NCBI GenBank assembly: GCA_905182985.1
Contig: CAJJDN010000035.1
Location: 1 to 64,000 of the forward strand
Reading direction: 5' to 3'
DNA length: 64,000 nucleotides
From: Paramecium sonneborni
Taxonomy: Eukaryota; Ciliophora; Oligohymenophorea; Peniculida; Parameciidae
Part shown: positions 1 to 12,586 of the stretch, one piece after another
Layout: each line of letters starts with the position of its first letter
Numbering within the stretch: position 1 is the first letter of the stretch
Notes under the pieces: model-generated
Seen by the model: the letters and a program-made list of their open reading frames with translations, nothing else
What the model was told of the DNA's origin: nothing
The model's database searches: none
Made by a program: the position numbers and the translations under genes

Positions 1-930
1 TATTTTCTATGCCTAGAATTTCTAAGAATATTCAAAATCTATACAATACTATAACCATTAGCCTTAAATAAATCAGAAAAGGAAAATTATTTTGATAAAA
101 TGACTAATAGATGTATCTGCAAAATTTCGATTGAAATAAGAAACTTTGTTTTTAATTATAAGTTTTCTTGGTAGATATAGGTTGACAGCTCCAATTTCTA
201 AAAATATTTTATAAATTTTATATACTGAATCACTTATATTAAAACAGCTTAATTTTAATCTTACTATTCTTACTGTAATTTATTTTTTAAGTAAATATTG
301 TTTTATTTAGGTTCATATGTAATTTATTGAACAATTATTTTTTAGTTCTTCAAAAACATAATATTCCTAAAAGAGTTATTATAAGTCTATCCATACTGCA
401 ATTAAATCAATTTCTAGAGTTAAGTCTACATTTGCACATATTTTTATTAAGTCAAAAAAAAATAGGTAAGAAAAAAACAGAAATATTATAAAATTTAAGG
501 AGAGAATCCAAGATAGCTAAATTTAATTAAGATTTATAAATGAAAAAATAAATAAAGCCCAGATAAACAATACGAAAATATCTGCCCTCTATATTTTAAA
601 CATTTTTTTAATTGGCAACTATTAATTGAAATTAACTGACTCTTGCAACCTTAGACTTAAAATACTCGTCAATTGGCAGCTGCTTCGTTTTGTTGATTCA
701 AAAATAAAAGAAATATAATCCTATATAGCATGAGGAATTAGAAATTATTAGCAATTTCAATGAGAATAAATTACATTTATTGTAAAGATGCTCTTAAAAA
801 GCCACTAGATAGAATTTATTTAATTCATTGTATAAGAAATATTCTTAGTATAAATATTTTAGATAAATTAATATATGAAATAAAATATATTTAAATAAAG
901 AAATATTTCTACTCATTCATTAACTAATTA
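1..930. other. AT-rich left flank, no gene recognised
   Basis: I see no convincing coding frame, telomeric repeat or RNA gene here. With TGA as the only stop, long open stretches occur by chance in DNA this AT-rich. None of those present has the amino-acid texture of the neighbouring genes. The segment ends at the stop codon of the minus-strand alpha-NAC gene. Confidence 0.5.
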
Positions 931-1869
931 TCATCCAGTTAAGGTAAGAATAGTTTGAACTATGTCATAATCAGATTTTTGAAGAGCTTCAATAGCTTTT
1001 CTTTTATCACATTTGCAATGCTCCATGACCATTTTAATAGATTCAGGTGGAATACCTTCGTCACTTATTTATTCTGGTTTTTAAATTAATTTTTATTTTT
1101 TATTTTCATTATTTTTAAGCCAAGATGAAATAGTAGAATTTTACACTTATTAAGCTAAATTTTTAGATTCTTATTTGCCAATTTAATTTGTTGGATCATG
1201 AACTTTAGCTTCTCCAAATACAATATAGGAATTATTAACTTTCACTGATTTTAATATTTCTGGGTTATCAATATAAAGTAGATATTATTTTCCTCTTTTA
1301 ATTGTAACTCGGTTTATTCCATAAACTGGTTTCATTCCTAATTTACTTAAAGCTTGTTTAAATTTTGTTTCTCCTCTATTAGCCTTCTTATCTTTTTCAT
1401 TTCCTCCTTTGTAATCATGGCCTTCACCAGAATTATTTTGTTGATGTTGAGATTGAGGTTAAGGTTAAGGTTCATCACATTCTGAATTCTCACTAACATT
1501 ATTCATTTTATCTTAAGTTTCACAAAATCTTGCATTATCATGAGCATTATTAATATCGTCTGAGCCAAAATTTTTATGGATATCATTATATTGATGATCA
1601 TTCATTAGATTAATCTGATTTTGATTATAATCTGGATTAATACTGTTTTCAGATTAATAAAAATTTTGAACATGAATTTGATGTTCATTTAAATTGGAAG
1701 GTAAACTTATTTGATTCTGATTTTACTGTTCTTCCTAAGAATTTGTACGATTACGATTAGGATCTTGCTGATGTTCAATATGAACTTTTTCATTTTCAAG
1801 TTGATCGCTAGGTTCTTCGCTAAATTAATTAAACTATATCTCCTAAGGGTTCTAATTATATTAATTCAT
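931..1869 (-). CDS. NACA: Nascent polypeptide-associated complex alpha subunit with long Asn/Gln-rich N-terminus
   Basis: This intronless frame of 312 residues ends in TGA. The NAC domain is clear: the segment KLGMKPVYGINRVTIKRGKQ followed by YIVFGEAKVHD matches the conserved beta-barrel core that dimerises with NAC-beta at the ribosomal exit tunnel. The last ~45 residues (EGIPPESIKMVMEHCKCDKR through ILTLTG) form the UBA domain typical of alpha-NAC. About 150 residues before the NAC domain are very rich in Asn, Gln, Asp and His and have no counterpart in usual ~170-215 residue homologues. The start chosen is the only upstream Met that keeps the frame open. The ATG lies 66 bp from the divergent complex I gene, so the two probably share a promoter region. 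Confidence 0.93.
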
Positions 1870-1935
1870 TGTTTGTGTTTAAATAATAATAAAAAATAAT
1901 AGTATAGTTTTTAATATATCTGATATATAAAAATA

Positions 1936-4220
1936 ATGATTAGATTCTCATTGAAGAAAGGATAATAATTATTGAAAAAATAATTCTAAGCTTTCTCAAC
2001 ATAATAGAATCTCATAGAAATTTTCATTGATGATGTTCCACATAAAGTAGAAATATAAGATTGATCATTTATAGGTTGATCCATCAGCAACAATATTTTA
2101 AGCGTGTTATTCAGCAGGTGTGATTATTCCAAGATTCTGTTATCATGAAAGATTAGCAGTAGCAGGCAATTGTAGAATGTGTTTAGTAGAAGTAGAAAAA
2201 TCACCAAAACCTGTATAATTAAATGAATATTCTAAAAGGTAGCAGCATGTGCAGCATAAGTAGCACCTGGAATGAGAATTCTTACAAAAAGTGAAAAGAC
2301 AAGAATAGCAAGAGGAGGTGTAATGGAATTCTTATTAGCAAATCACCCATTAGATTGTCCAATCTGTGATTAAGGTGGCGAATGTGATTTATAAGATATT
2401 TCTGAGTAATATGGGTATACTCTAAATATTCTATGTCTAGTTATGGAGACAGTAGACATAATGAATATAAGAGAGCTGTTGAGGATAAAAATTTTGGTCC
2501 TTTAGTGGCTACAAGTATGAATAGATGCATTCATTGCACAAGATGTATTAGATTTTCAGATGAATATGCTGGTGTAACTGAATTAGGAACTAGTGGAAGA
2601 GGAAGAAATACTGAGATTGGTACATACATCGACAAAATGATCACAAGTGAGTTATAGGGAAATCTTGCTGATATTTGCCCAGTTGGTGCTTTAACCAACG
2701 GGCCCTATGCATTCACATCGAGACCATGGGAATTAAAATCATATGATTCTGTAGATGTCTTTGATACAATAATTCCATTAATTCAAATTGACACAAGAGG
2801 AGCTGAAATAATGAGAGTTTTACCTAGAATTCATGAAGAAGTAAATGAAGAATGGTTAAATGATAAATCAAGATAAGCATTTGACGGATTAAAAAAATAA
2901 AGATTAACATTACCATTAGCAAGAGATGCTTAAGGAAATTTTACAGATTTATATTGGCCAGAGGCAATTTAGTAAGCAGCTAAAAAATTGTAATCTGTAA
3001 AAGGAGAAGAAATTGTAGGAGTGATTGGAGAATTTGCAGATTGTGAATCTATAGTTGCTTTAAAGGATTTATTGAATAGATTTGATAGTGATAATTTTGA
3101 AATAAGAGGAACAGGAGTACCTTAATTAGATGCAGATTTTAGAGCTAATTATTTATTAAACTCTAGAATTACAGGAGTAGAAGAAGCTGATGTACTTTTA
3201 TTAGTAGGTACTAACCCTAAAGTTGAATCACCATTATTGAATTCAAGAATTTTAAGAGCTACGAGAAAAAACAACTTAAAAGTATTTTTAATAGGTCCAG
3301 CAAATGATTTAACATATAATTATGTTCATTTAGGAAATAATGCTTCTATTCTTGATGAAATTGCTAATGGATCTCATCCATTTGCTGGAAGATTAAAATC
3401 TGCAAAATTGCCAATGATTTTAACAGGAGCAGGTGTTTTAGAAAGAACTGATGGAAATGCTATCCATAATGCATTAAAAAAGATAGCTTAAAATTCAGCT
3501 GTAATTAATCCTTAATAAGGATGGAATGGATTTAATCTTTTACATAAAGAGGTAGGAAGAATTAATGCTCTTGAATTAGGTATTACAGCTAGAAGAAGTA
3601 GTGTAACACCAAAAGTAGTTATTTTATTGGGAGTTGATAATAATTTAAATGCATAAGATATTCCAAAAGATGCATATGTAATTTATATTGGTAGTCATGG
3701 GGATGAAGGAGCTTATTATGCAGATCTCATATTACCAGGTGCTACCTATACAGAAAAGAATGGTACATATGTAATATTTTTATGTATTAAAAAGGTTTCA
3801 ACTGAAGGAAGAGTTTAAACAACTAAATTAGTAGCTTTACCACCTTCAGGAGCAAAATCAGATTGGGAAATTTTAAGAGCCTTATCTGAAGAATGTGGAT
3901 GTGCTTTACCATATGATACTTTAGAAGAAGTATATTCATTTTATTTTTTTATAGGTTAGATACAGAATTGCTGAACTTGCTCCCCATCTATTGAAATATG
4001 ATTATATTGAGCCATCTGTGTTAGGATAGATTGCTTTAAAACCTGAATCATCAAAATAAACTATTTCAGCTACTCCTTTTAGAGATCTTATCGATGTAAA
4101 TTTTAATATTATAAGTAGAATTTCTATATGACTGATGCTATTTCAAGATAATCAGTTACTATGGCTAAATGCTCTACAGCATTTAATCCTCATAAATTTA
4201 GCACATTTAAATAATTATGA
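1936..4220 (+). CDS. NDUFS1: NADH:ubiquinone oxidoreductase 75-kDa subunit (complex I), mitochondrial
   Basis: Six introns (2047-2074, 2213-2238, 2415-2440, 3771-3794, 3930-3954, 4096-4118) give a 710-residue protein, the usual family length. An N-terminal basic/hydroxylated stretch ([16 protein letters not shown]) looks like a mitochondrial targeting peptide. The [2Fe-2S] segment ([19 protein letters not shown]), the CPICDQGGECD cluster motif and the HCTRCIRF cluster motif follow in the correct order. The molybdopterin-like C-terminal domain then ends in [11 protein letters not shown]...MAKC, which matches the family C-terminus. It carries electrons through Fe-S clusters in the complex I peripheral arm. 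Introns 2213-2238 and 3771-3794 end in AAG rather than TAG; the first is needed to keep frame, and the second is supported by homology only. The 3' end converges on the next gene with 41 bp between stops. Confidence 0.95.
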
Positions 4221-4261
4221 TATAATATTCATACAAATTAGCAATAACATAGATAATTATA

Positions 4262-6319
4262 TCAAGGCATTTTCTTACTCATAGGACTTAAATTTGTCCT
4301 CTGGGTATTGTAAGCTTCGAACACTCCTTTAGGATTACCTTTTAACGGACTATTCATTCGAGCAGTTTGTGAACCTCCTTATTTCAATTTAGCTGATGAT
4401 TTCAGATCCTCTATATAAATATTAACTATATTGTTTTAGTTGATATTGTATACACCACCTCCCTTTTTAGTTGAACCTTAAACACAAATATTATTCGTTA
4501 TTCTAAATGGATCCTTTTAATTTTCATGCTTTTAACTTTATTTTGGAGGTGACCCTTTATGGATTCCTAAATTATCTTGAGATTTAGTTCTGTAATGCAT
4601 TAACTATGCATTTAGAATGGGAGCCGATAAAATATTGTTTTATATCAAAGTAGATTTCTTCTTCTAATCAGAATTCTTCACCTATAATCCTCTCAATGTA
4701 GACAGAGCATACTAAGTGAACTTTTGAGGTAACTTTTATCTAGATTTATAAATAAACATAAATTACGCATTTTTAGATCCTGTTTTCTATACATTATAAT
4801 CACCTGTGTTGTATACACTCTATCTTTAGACTCTATCAGTTGCCAAAGCTTATTTACCTATTTTTATATAGATATTAAAAATACTTTTATTATCATCTTC
4901 ATATTTTTATAGTTATGAGGCTACTCTGGTTCTTCTATTAATGGATTATCAATAATAATTACAAGAAATTAACTTAATAAGATAACAAATCAGCTGATTA
5001 CTTTTATGTTGTATTTTATCTACTTGGTAATCTTAATTAACATTCTGTTGTATTAAAGTTTGCACTAACTTTACGTTAAGAATTAGATTTTTAAGCATTG
5101 TTAACTTTTTATTATTGCATCTGCATAGTTTACTATTATTGTACAAAGTTGGCAAATCCTTCAATTTGCGAGTATACTTTTTACATCAATTATGATTATT
5201 AAGAACATCTCTATGGAGATTTCTCTTAATTTGATCTTTTTGTTTACTCTCCAACCTTCACAGAATTTTCTGCCTTTAAAGAAGATATTTCACCTTAGTT
5301 AAATTGTAATCGATTTATGTTAATTTTATCAAAACTTCCTTAATAACTAATTTGATGAGTTGTTTTTGAATCAATATTCTATAATTAAGAACTTTTATTA
5401 ATTTTAGGATTAATATTAGTCATATAATTAGATTTTAAATTTTTAGTAATAGTTGAAAGGTCTTATGATCTTAAGAGAAAACTATTGCTCTAATCAATTG
5501 TTAATAAACCTGATATTTATCCGAGACAATCATACTTCTATCCAACTTACTAAATAAATTCTCTTAGTTAAACACTATTAGAAACATCTACTTTTTTTTG
5601 AAGATATGAATTAGTGTCCAATTTTAAATCTTTCAACAAATATTTCAATTATCCAATTGTCAGATCTTCATCACTATGTTTTTGTTTTTTCTTCTCCTTC
5701 TTTTTGGATGGTTACTAGATTTAGTGATTGACTTACTACATCCTCATCTGGAATATTCAACTTCCTTTTTATATTTGCATATTCCAATCTTCTCTTTTTT
5801 TCATGGAACTTATTTATGGTTAAGTAAACATTTTGCATAAATAATCGCGGGATATCCTTGTGATACTTATAATATTCTTATAAGGCTTTCACTTTTTATA
5901 TTGCTTCTTTTTTTACATATGATCTACAAAATATAGTATCATTCTTACCTTTTCAAATATTCCTCTTCTTCTATCATACTTTCTAAATCTCTATAAAATA
6001 CTACTGCAGGAGTTGACTCTTCTTCTATAATATCATTGATATCCTTTGAATAATAATAGTTTTAGGAGGATGAATATTTTGCAAATAATGCTTTATTTAA
6101 AAGTGGAGCATACGATTCTTCTTTACAGTTTTTGAACTTTTGACAAAACACGCAAGCAGTTTACTTCTAGTTGTCGGACCTATTCAACATATAAAATCAT
6201 ATCAATTACGGTGAACACAATGAAGAAAATCGTTTTCTCACCGAAATTGGATTACTCACAGATTATTTACTATTTGATCTGGTTGTTTTACCACCAGTAA
6301 ATTATTTTTTCATTGACAT
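4262..6319 (-). CDS. Hypothetical low-complexity protein, 649 aa
   Basis: Four introns (6180-6209, 5924-5948, 5715-5739, 4935-4962), all GTA...TAG, join five exons into one frame of 650 codons ending in TGA. The protein starts MSMKKQFTGGKTTRSNSK. It has a Cys pair region (ACVFCQKFKNC) near residue 50, an acidic/charged helical stretch, a lysine-rich run near residue 200, and a long Gln/Asn/Ser-rich C-terminal half. I do not recognise a domain. Frame closure across all four splices and consensus donors make it a real gene. The function is unknown. The start pair ATG-TCA-ATG leaves a two-residue ambiguity. Confidence 0.75.
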
Positions 6320-6385
6320 AATCCTTAGCTTTTTTATAAGTTAATAAATTAATTGTAAATATATTGTATTATACTATTATATGCT

Positions 6386-7060
6386 TCATTTTTTGGTTTC
6401 TTTAGCATTCTTTCTCTTTTCTTTAACACCAACGAATTTAGCATTATACCACTCTTATCTTAATCTTCTGTAAACATTCTTTGCTCTTAATTCTTTAGAA
6501 ATAACAGTAGCCTTTTCTCTTTTTGGTGTTCTTTAGAATGTAATAACCTTGAATAATATTAGATTTTTACCTCTGGGTTAGTATTTTATGCAACTGGTTA
6601 AGCAACAACTTCATTTGTAGAATCCTTAACAACTCCATTCTTTGGCTTACCTGCAACTCTTGGATAAACGACTAATTTAGAAAGGTATGCCTTTAATCTC
6701 TTAACATTGTTATTTAATTCTTCTTAGCTTTAATTTCTTCTTCTATGATCAACAGCAATTCCAATTGTTCTGGCAAAAGCTGCATTGAGTCCTGCTTCTT
6801 TCAATTCAATTAAAGAAAATCCTCTTCCAAGTTTTTAGACATTATTATACTTTATAGTTTAACCTCTCACAACTGGACGAAGAAGCTCTACTGGTCTTGG
6901 TGATGCAGCTATTATTATCAAAATTAATCATACATAAAGCTTATGCTCTTCTTCTTAATTATCTTCTTCTTTTGGCTGCTGGTTGATTATAAAATGTCTT
7001 TACAAATCTTGTCCAATGTTTTCTCATGTGAGCATTTGGAAGTTGTTAATTGTGTTTCAT
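6386..7060 (-). CDS. RPL13: 60S ribosomal protein L13 (eL13)
   Basis: The 208-residue product begins [19 protein letters not shown] and continues through [40 protein letters not shown] and [13 protein letters not shown], all hallmark eL13 segments. It is a structural protein of the large ribosomal subunit. Introns are 6909-6933 (ends TAG) and 6548-6570 (ends AAG). The second must be removed to reach the conserved C-terminal exon, because its 23 nt would shift the frame. Its length matches other eukaryotes. It lies 66 bp upstream of the 649-aa gene on the same strand. Confidence 0.95.
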
Positions 7061-7182
7061 ATAGGGAAATTTTTTTAAATAAAAAAAATGTAGATATGTA
7101 AAAATCAATATTAAAAGACTTAAATAAGTCATATATATAAAATTTCACTATTTTTATTATCATCATAGATGAGTTAAATGCT

Positions 7183-7588
7183 TCATAGACTTCCTACTAT
7201 CGTTTTAAATAAGACATACCTAGCAAATGTTTAAGTCTTTTCTTAAGGAGTTTAGTTTAAATTTGGAGTCGATTCTCTTGGTTTTTATTCTTACATTAAC
7301 TCTTCAAAAGTTTATAGGTCAGTTATTGAATTATGGAAAGATAATTTCATCATTTTCATGTTGTTCTCATCTACCTCTTCCACTAACTAAGGTTTAAACA
7401 TTAAATATGGTCGACAAGGCTTTTATGACTATTCTTTCTTTTTAGGTTTATCTGGTATGTACCCAAATTAACTTTACTTTCTACATATGTTTATTTAAAC
7501 TTTACATTTATATGTTTTATTAACTTTTTTATTAAATTACGGGCTTTTACTCCCTTGGTGTTGGAACTGTATAAACTTTTTTCATCAT
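7183..7588 (-). CDS. Hypothetical small protein, 126 aa
   Basis: One intron (7481-7505, GTA...TAG) joins two exons into 127 codons ending in TGA. The product is hydrophilic (MMKKVYTVPTPREQKPVIQ..., KPKKKEQSQKPCRPYLM, TPNLNQTPQEKTQTFARY), rich in Lys, Gln, Pro and Thr, with no transmembrane segment or recognised domain. Splicing turns a TGA-interrupted frame into a continuous one with ordinary codon texture, which is the main support. An open frame on the opposite strand exists but carries no homology. The family is not recognised. Confidence 0.6.
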
Positions 7589-8737
7589 CTTGTGAAATAA
7601 TTCTAAAACCTTAAATTTATTAATGAAAGTTTTCTAATTAATTCAATTGCATAATTAGACTAAACAATAATAATCATTCATATCCTGATCAAATAAAGTT
7701 AAAATTTATTTTATAAAAATACTTCTTTAATCTATAATAAAACACATTATACTAATAAAATATTTCAAGAAAATAAATCGTTTAATAACAAACATAAAGT
7801 AAGGAAACTAAATCGTTTATAAATTTAATTGAGATTGGCACCTTTTATTAATTTGCATCTTCATTATTTATAAATTTTAATTGCATCACTCGAACTGTTT
7901 AGTGATAATTAATTAAAAATCAACCAATACTTTATGTTAATTTAGATATTTAAATTCATTGCATAGCTAATTCCACACAATTTATTTACTTAGAATTAAA
8001 AGTAAACTGAATATTAAGATCAATTTTATTATTATTTAAATACTATTTATATAATTGTAAATTATGGGCAATTGAGTTAATTATTTACTTAGTCATCTTA
8101 ATCATTTAATTATAGAAAAACCTTTGATAATAAATGGTGAATGCAAATTATTTTATACAGTTTATTAATATTTTCAATGTCGATATCTTTCAAGTATGTA
8201 ATTGATAAATTTTCATCCAATTTTTCAAATTTCTTAAATTTTAATTCAATATTTCCTTTTTATTCTCAGTATTTGCCAATTTTTTTTTGTATTAAAAGTG
8301 ATTAAAAAAAATTTATAGCTAACTATCAAATCTTGCAATAAATTTTTTAAAGATTTTCTTACATTAAAATATGTTTTAAAAAATCGACTTAACAAAATTA
8401 AAAAAGATATGTCAGGAAAGCATTTTTATAGTATTAATTAAGGAAAAACATTTTATATTGATTGCTTTTTAATTAATAAAAAGAGGGCTTTATTGAAATA
8501 AAAATCTTTAATCTTAAGATCATTTAATAATTCAAAGAATTTTAAAACTTCGAATCCAAAATCAAAAAAATAACATCTCAGATACAATATTTATTATCCT
8601 TTATTAAATTATTCATTTTCTGCTTCACAAAGTCTTCACAATTTTCAAAATAAATTTAATTCTTAACACTCAACTTTTATATAAAATCTTTAAACCATCA
8701 ACTACTGATATTATTTATAAATACAATTTATTCAAAC
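7589..8737. other. AT-rich spacer with one doubtful 99-aa ORF
   Basis: This spacer lies between the 126-aa gene and the K+ channel, upstream of both. Most of it is low-complexity A/T. A plus-strand frame at 8409-8708 (ATG to TGA, 99 codons, rich in Asn, Ser and Lys) has no recognisable motif and could be a chance opening. I do not call it a gene. Confidence 0.4.
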
Positions 8738-11700
8738 ATGAAACCAAATCAATTAGAAAATTTAGGAACTGAATAAGAAAATAGTATAAATTATATTTCA
8801 ACCCATATTATAGGCAATCAAACATTGCATGGTTAATCAGGCAGACAATTACTTGATAGCAGATAGAAATCAAATTACTAATTGATAAAAAAAATTAAAT
8901 AAAATTAAAAAAACAAGAAGGAAACTAAGAAAGAATTTAGAGCCTCGGATTTAATAGCAGGAAAATAGTATTTAAATTAAAATAATTTAGATAATTTATA
9001 GGTAATTATGGAAAAAATTCTGAAATTAAATTATCTCATTATGGCCCCTATTATGCAGGAAAACCACCAAAGAATAAAAAAAACTTTGATGAAAGTCCTT
9101 TTTTGATGGATTCTCAAATAGATGATGATATTGAAGGATTTAGCAATAAAGCTTGGAAAAAATATCCCTTAGAAATTTTGATGATAATCTTAAGGTTTAT
9201 TAGTTTTATAACAAAATCAAACTTTGCCACAAGTTTTAGATTGATAAATAGAAATGTTTTTGAAATTGTTGGGGATAAAGCGGCTTACTTCAGATATTAT
9301 TTATTTAATGATTATTTCAAATATGAGGTATTTATTAATTTTATTTGAGAAACCAAGTCCTTATGAGAAAATGAAATATTAATTAAATCAGTAGGTATTT
9401 GTACCTTTAAGAAAAATGAAGGTTTATAATTTCTTAAGCAAAAATAAATTAATTTTAAGACCTGAATCGCTTACTTCAATTGCTTGGAATATATACATAT
9501 TAACAATTTTAAATATGAATGTATTATATGTAAGTGCAAGAGTTTCTTTTAAATTTGATACAAGCAATTCATTTGATGATAGCTTTTAACAATTTAGATA
9601 GATTTTATTCGATGTTTTGCCTTCTTATTCTTTTATTTTGGAAATACTATTTAAATTTAATACTTGCTATTATTATAAAGGAACAGTAATAGAAAATAGA
9701 TATTAGATTGCTAAAAACTATTTTAGAACATGTAATTTATTAATTAGATTATATATAGCATTTTTTTTTGATGTTTTTGTTATAATTCCATTTTTTTTGA
9801 GTTTAAGGTTTGAGGTTGATTACTTGGACTTAGTTTTGATTCTGAAAGTATTTCAGATAAAAAAATTTAGTGGAAACTTATTTGATAGATTAGAACTATC
9901 AACAAATTAAATAGCTATTTTTGATTTAGTAAAATTAGGATATACAATTTTGGCAGTTGCTCATTTTTGTGCTTGTCTTTGGTTTTTAGTTGGTTCTACT
10001 GGAAATGATTAAATATCATGGGTTATAGCAAATAATATTTAAAATGAGCCTTGGCATACCTAATATTTAACTTCTTTTTATTTTAGTATAGTAACAATGA
10101 CAACAATAGGATATGGAGATATAACTCCATTAAATTTAAGAGAGAGGATTTTTACGATTTGTATGACAGTAGCAGCAGTAGGTATTTTTGGATATTCTAT
10201 TGGTAATATAAATAGTATTTATGCTGAATGGAGTAGAAAAAGTTATGAGTTTAGATAAAATATGAATGCTTTAAAAAAGTATATGAGATTGAAAGGATTA
10301 GATAAACATTTAGCAGAAAAAATAAGAAAATATTTTGAGTATGTATGGTCAGATGCAGAAGAGGAAAATGATAGAGAAGCTTTTAAATTTGCTGAATAAA
10401 TCCCTACTTAATTATTAGAAGAAATGAAAATAGATATCAATATGAAAGTAGTAAAAAGAATAAATTTTTTGACTGAAAATTTTAGTGAATAATTTTTGAT
10501 TTAATTATCAAAAAATTTAATTGAAGAAAAATACGCTCCTGAATAAATTATATACAAGGTAATTTATAAATATATATTGTTCTAGTAAAATGATTAAAGT
10601 GACTATCTTTATATATTATAGAAGGGAGAATTACAATTTTATATAACTCTGAAAAATAAATAAGAATCCTAAAAATACTTAGAATCAATTTGTGGAGAGT
10701 CTTTACCATTTGGAGTTTTGGAGTTTTTCTAGAAATAAAACTATTAAGTTTCATGTAAGTCAACTTAATTCACATATGTATTGAAAATACACAGAAATCA
10801 ATTTGTAGAGTTATTATTATAAAATTCAAAAGATTATGTAAAAGTTTAATTATTTAGATTAAGTTTACGTTTTGTGAAATGAAAGATTAAGTTACTTTCT
10901 TAAATAAATAAGATATAGTAGATGTCACCTGTAGAGCATGCAATAAAACTACTCATGTAATTAAAGAATGCCCTATGGTTTGTGGGTATCCAAATAGAGC
11001 AAAAGTCTTATTAAATTATAGAAGGAATGTTCCTTCTGATAGAAAGCATTTTTAGAGAACTTTTAATAGAAGAATTGATACACTTATGGAATCCCATGAT
11101 ATAAAAAATAGCATATTATTATTTATATGCAAAAATAAATTAATAGATGATTTATAATAAGATTCTCCTAGTAAAATATTATTTTATGATAAGTAAGAAA
11201 GAATTAAACTGAATCTGATATTGAGAGTTTTGAGTCTTTAAAAATAGGATATCATTTAACTGTATCATAATAAATAGAATCAAAAAGACCACTTTCCTTT
11301 TAAGGTTGTAATGATGCACTATAGGATGATGAACTCGTAATATTTATTAAAGTATATTTAGTAATCAAAAATTAAAGATATAGTGAAGTATTTAAAAAAG
11401 AAAGAATCTTTCTATTCTTATTAAGAGAGCAAATCATGCTTAAAATAAGAGGATAAAACTTAAAATTTCAATTTTTTAATGAAAGGATCTGATTAATCAA
11501 ATTAATTATTTCCAAAATAATTATCTAGTTCATCTGAATAAGCTTATCAAGATTCTAATAAAAGAGGATCAAAAACTTAATTATCAAAATATAAAAATTT
11601 AATAGATGTAATCATAGAAGGAGCTATGTTAAATTCACCAATTAAGATGTTAGTGTAAGAATAAAATGAATAAGAAGATGAACCTGGTAAAATTAGAGGA

Positions 11701-11820
11701 TAATTTATTGATCTATTTGAAGGCTTTGAATAATTTAAAAACTTCGACAATTATTTAAAGCATAATAATCTTGGATCTATTATTAAATTACGAGAACGCA
11801 AGAAAAGTAGAAGATAATGA
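8738..11820 (+). CDS. Voltage/cyclic-nucleotide-type K+ channel with C-terminal CCHC zinc knuckle
   Basis: Four introns (8968-8990, 9328-9349, 10559-10585, 10838-10857) give a 996-residue protein. Its N-terminal cytoplasmic part is followed by S1-S6 helices. The selectivity filter TTIGYGD lies at about residues 440-446, and a C-linker leads to a cyclic-nucleotide-binding fold (QIIYKQNDQSDYLYILQKGE). This is the EAG/HCN/CNG superfamily layout, so a plasma-membrane or ciliary K+ channel is likely. Just past the nucleotide fold, Cys701, Cys704, His709 and Cys714 form an exact C-x2-C-x4-H-x4-C knuckle. The remaining ~280 residues are Gln/Ser/Lys-rich. Intron 9328-9349 ends in GAG; leaving it in would stop the frame at TGA. 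The 3' end converges on the next gene with 47 bp between stops. Confidence 0.9.
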
Positions 11821-11867
11821 TCAAATAAAAGTATTTAAATATGAAACTTTTTAACAACGATTTTGTA

Positions 11868-12355
11868 TCAATCTTTTTTCGATTTTTCTTAAGTGTTCTA
11901 ACTCACAAAATTTTATGGTAAAATTTTAGGTTTAATCAAACCATCACATATTGCCCCAGTTATAGCAATTAATAAAAGAGCCCCTAAAATTATTTAGTCA
12001 CCTCCAAATCTTTCTGAATTATAAAGAATATGGTTATAATTAATTGCAGCGTAGAAAAATAAAGCAGGAATTTATAGAAAATAAAGAATTGCAATTCTAA
12101 ATTTTAAAGAAAAATACCTATTTATTGTTATAAATGAACTAGCTATAAAAACATATCCAAGGACATTCTGAATTTAGAGATACTCATCAACATTATTCAA
12201 TAATTGATTTTCTAATCTTGCTGTTTCTCTTACCATTCTTTCAAATCTTTCCTTCAAATTATAAATTTAAATACTTGGCTCCAAGGATCTAAGAGTAAAC
12301 TCATTCCTATTATTCCTAATCCAAATCCAAAAAATAAAGATGAAAGTCTTTGCAT
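11868..12355 (-). CDS. Small multi-pass membrane protein, 147 aa, unknown family
   Basis: Introns 12252-12274 (ends AAG) and 12097-12117 (ends TAG) leave 148 codons ending in TGA. The first ~23 residues (MQRLSSLFFGFGLGIIGM...) are hydrophobic with a basic residue at the start and could be a targeting/anchor helix. A charged helix (ERFERMVRETARLENQLL) follows, then two or three further hydrophobic segments (YVFIASSFITI, ILYFLQIPALFFYAA, IILGALLLIAITGAI) and a short lysine-rich tail. The layout is that of a small membrane subunit. I cannot assign a family. A mitochondrial location is possible but rests only on the N-terminus. Confidence 0.7.
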
Positions 12356-12586
12356 AGTTTATATAATTATAATTTTATATTTTAATTGTGTTTTATCATT
12401 TGTTTTTATTAAATAAAACTTAAAAATGGAATTAAATCATATTTCTTAATTTATTTAATATTAAACAACAACTAAGTTAATTCTTGTTTTTACTTCAATA
12501 AATATAATTAATATAGTATTAACCATTAATAAATGTATTAATATGATGTCATTAGAATGTATTTAAGATACAAATATTATTTAAGT

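Noticed and set aside
1..930. Telomeric end of a macronuclear chromosome
   Set aside because: No C4A2/C3A3-type or G-rich repeats are present at the left edge.
7169..8142. Long open frame on the plus strand starting MSQMLHRLPTIV
   Set aside because: It overlaps the spliced minus-strand 126-aa gene, whose frame closes with a consensus intron and has better coding texture. Past the first ~130 codons the plus frame dissolves into low complexity.
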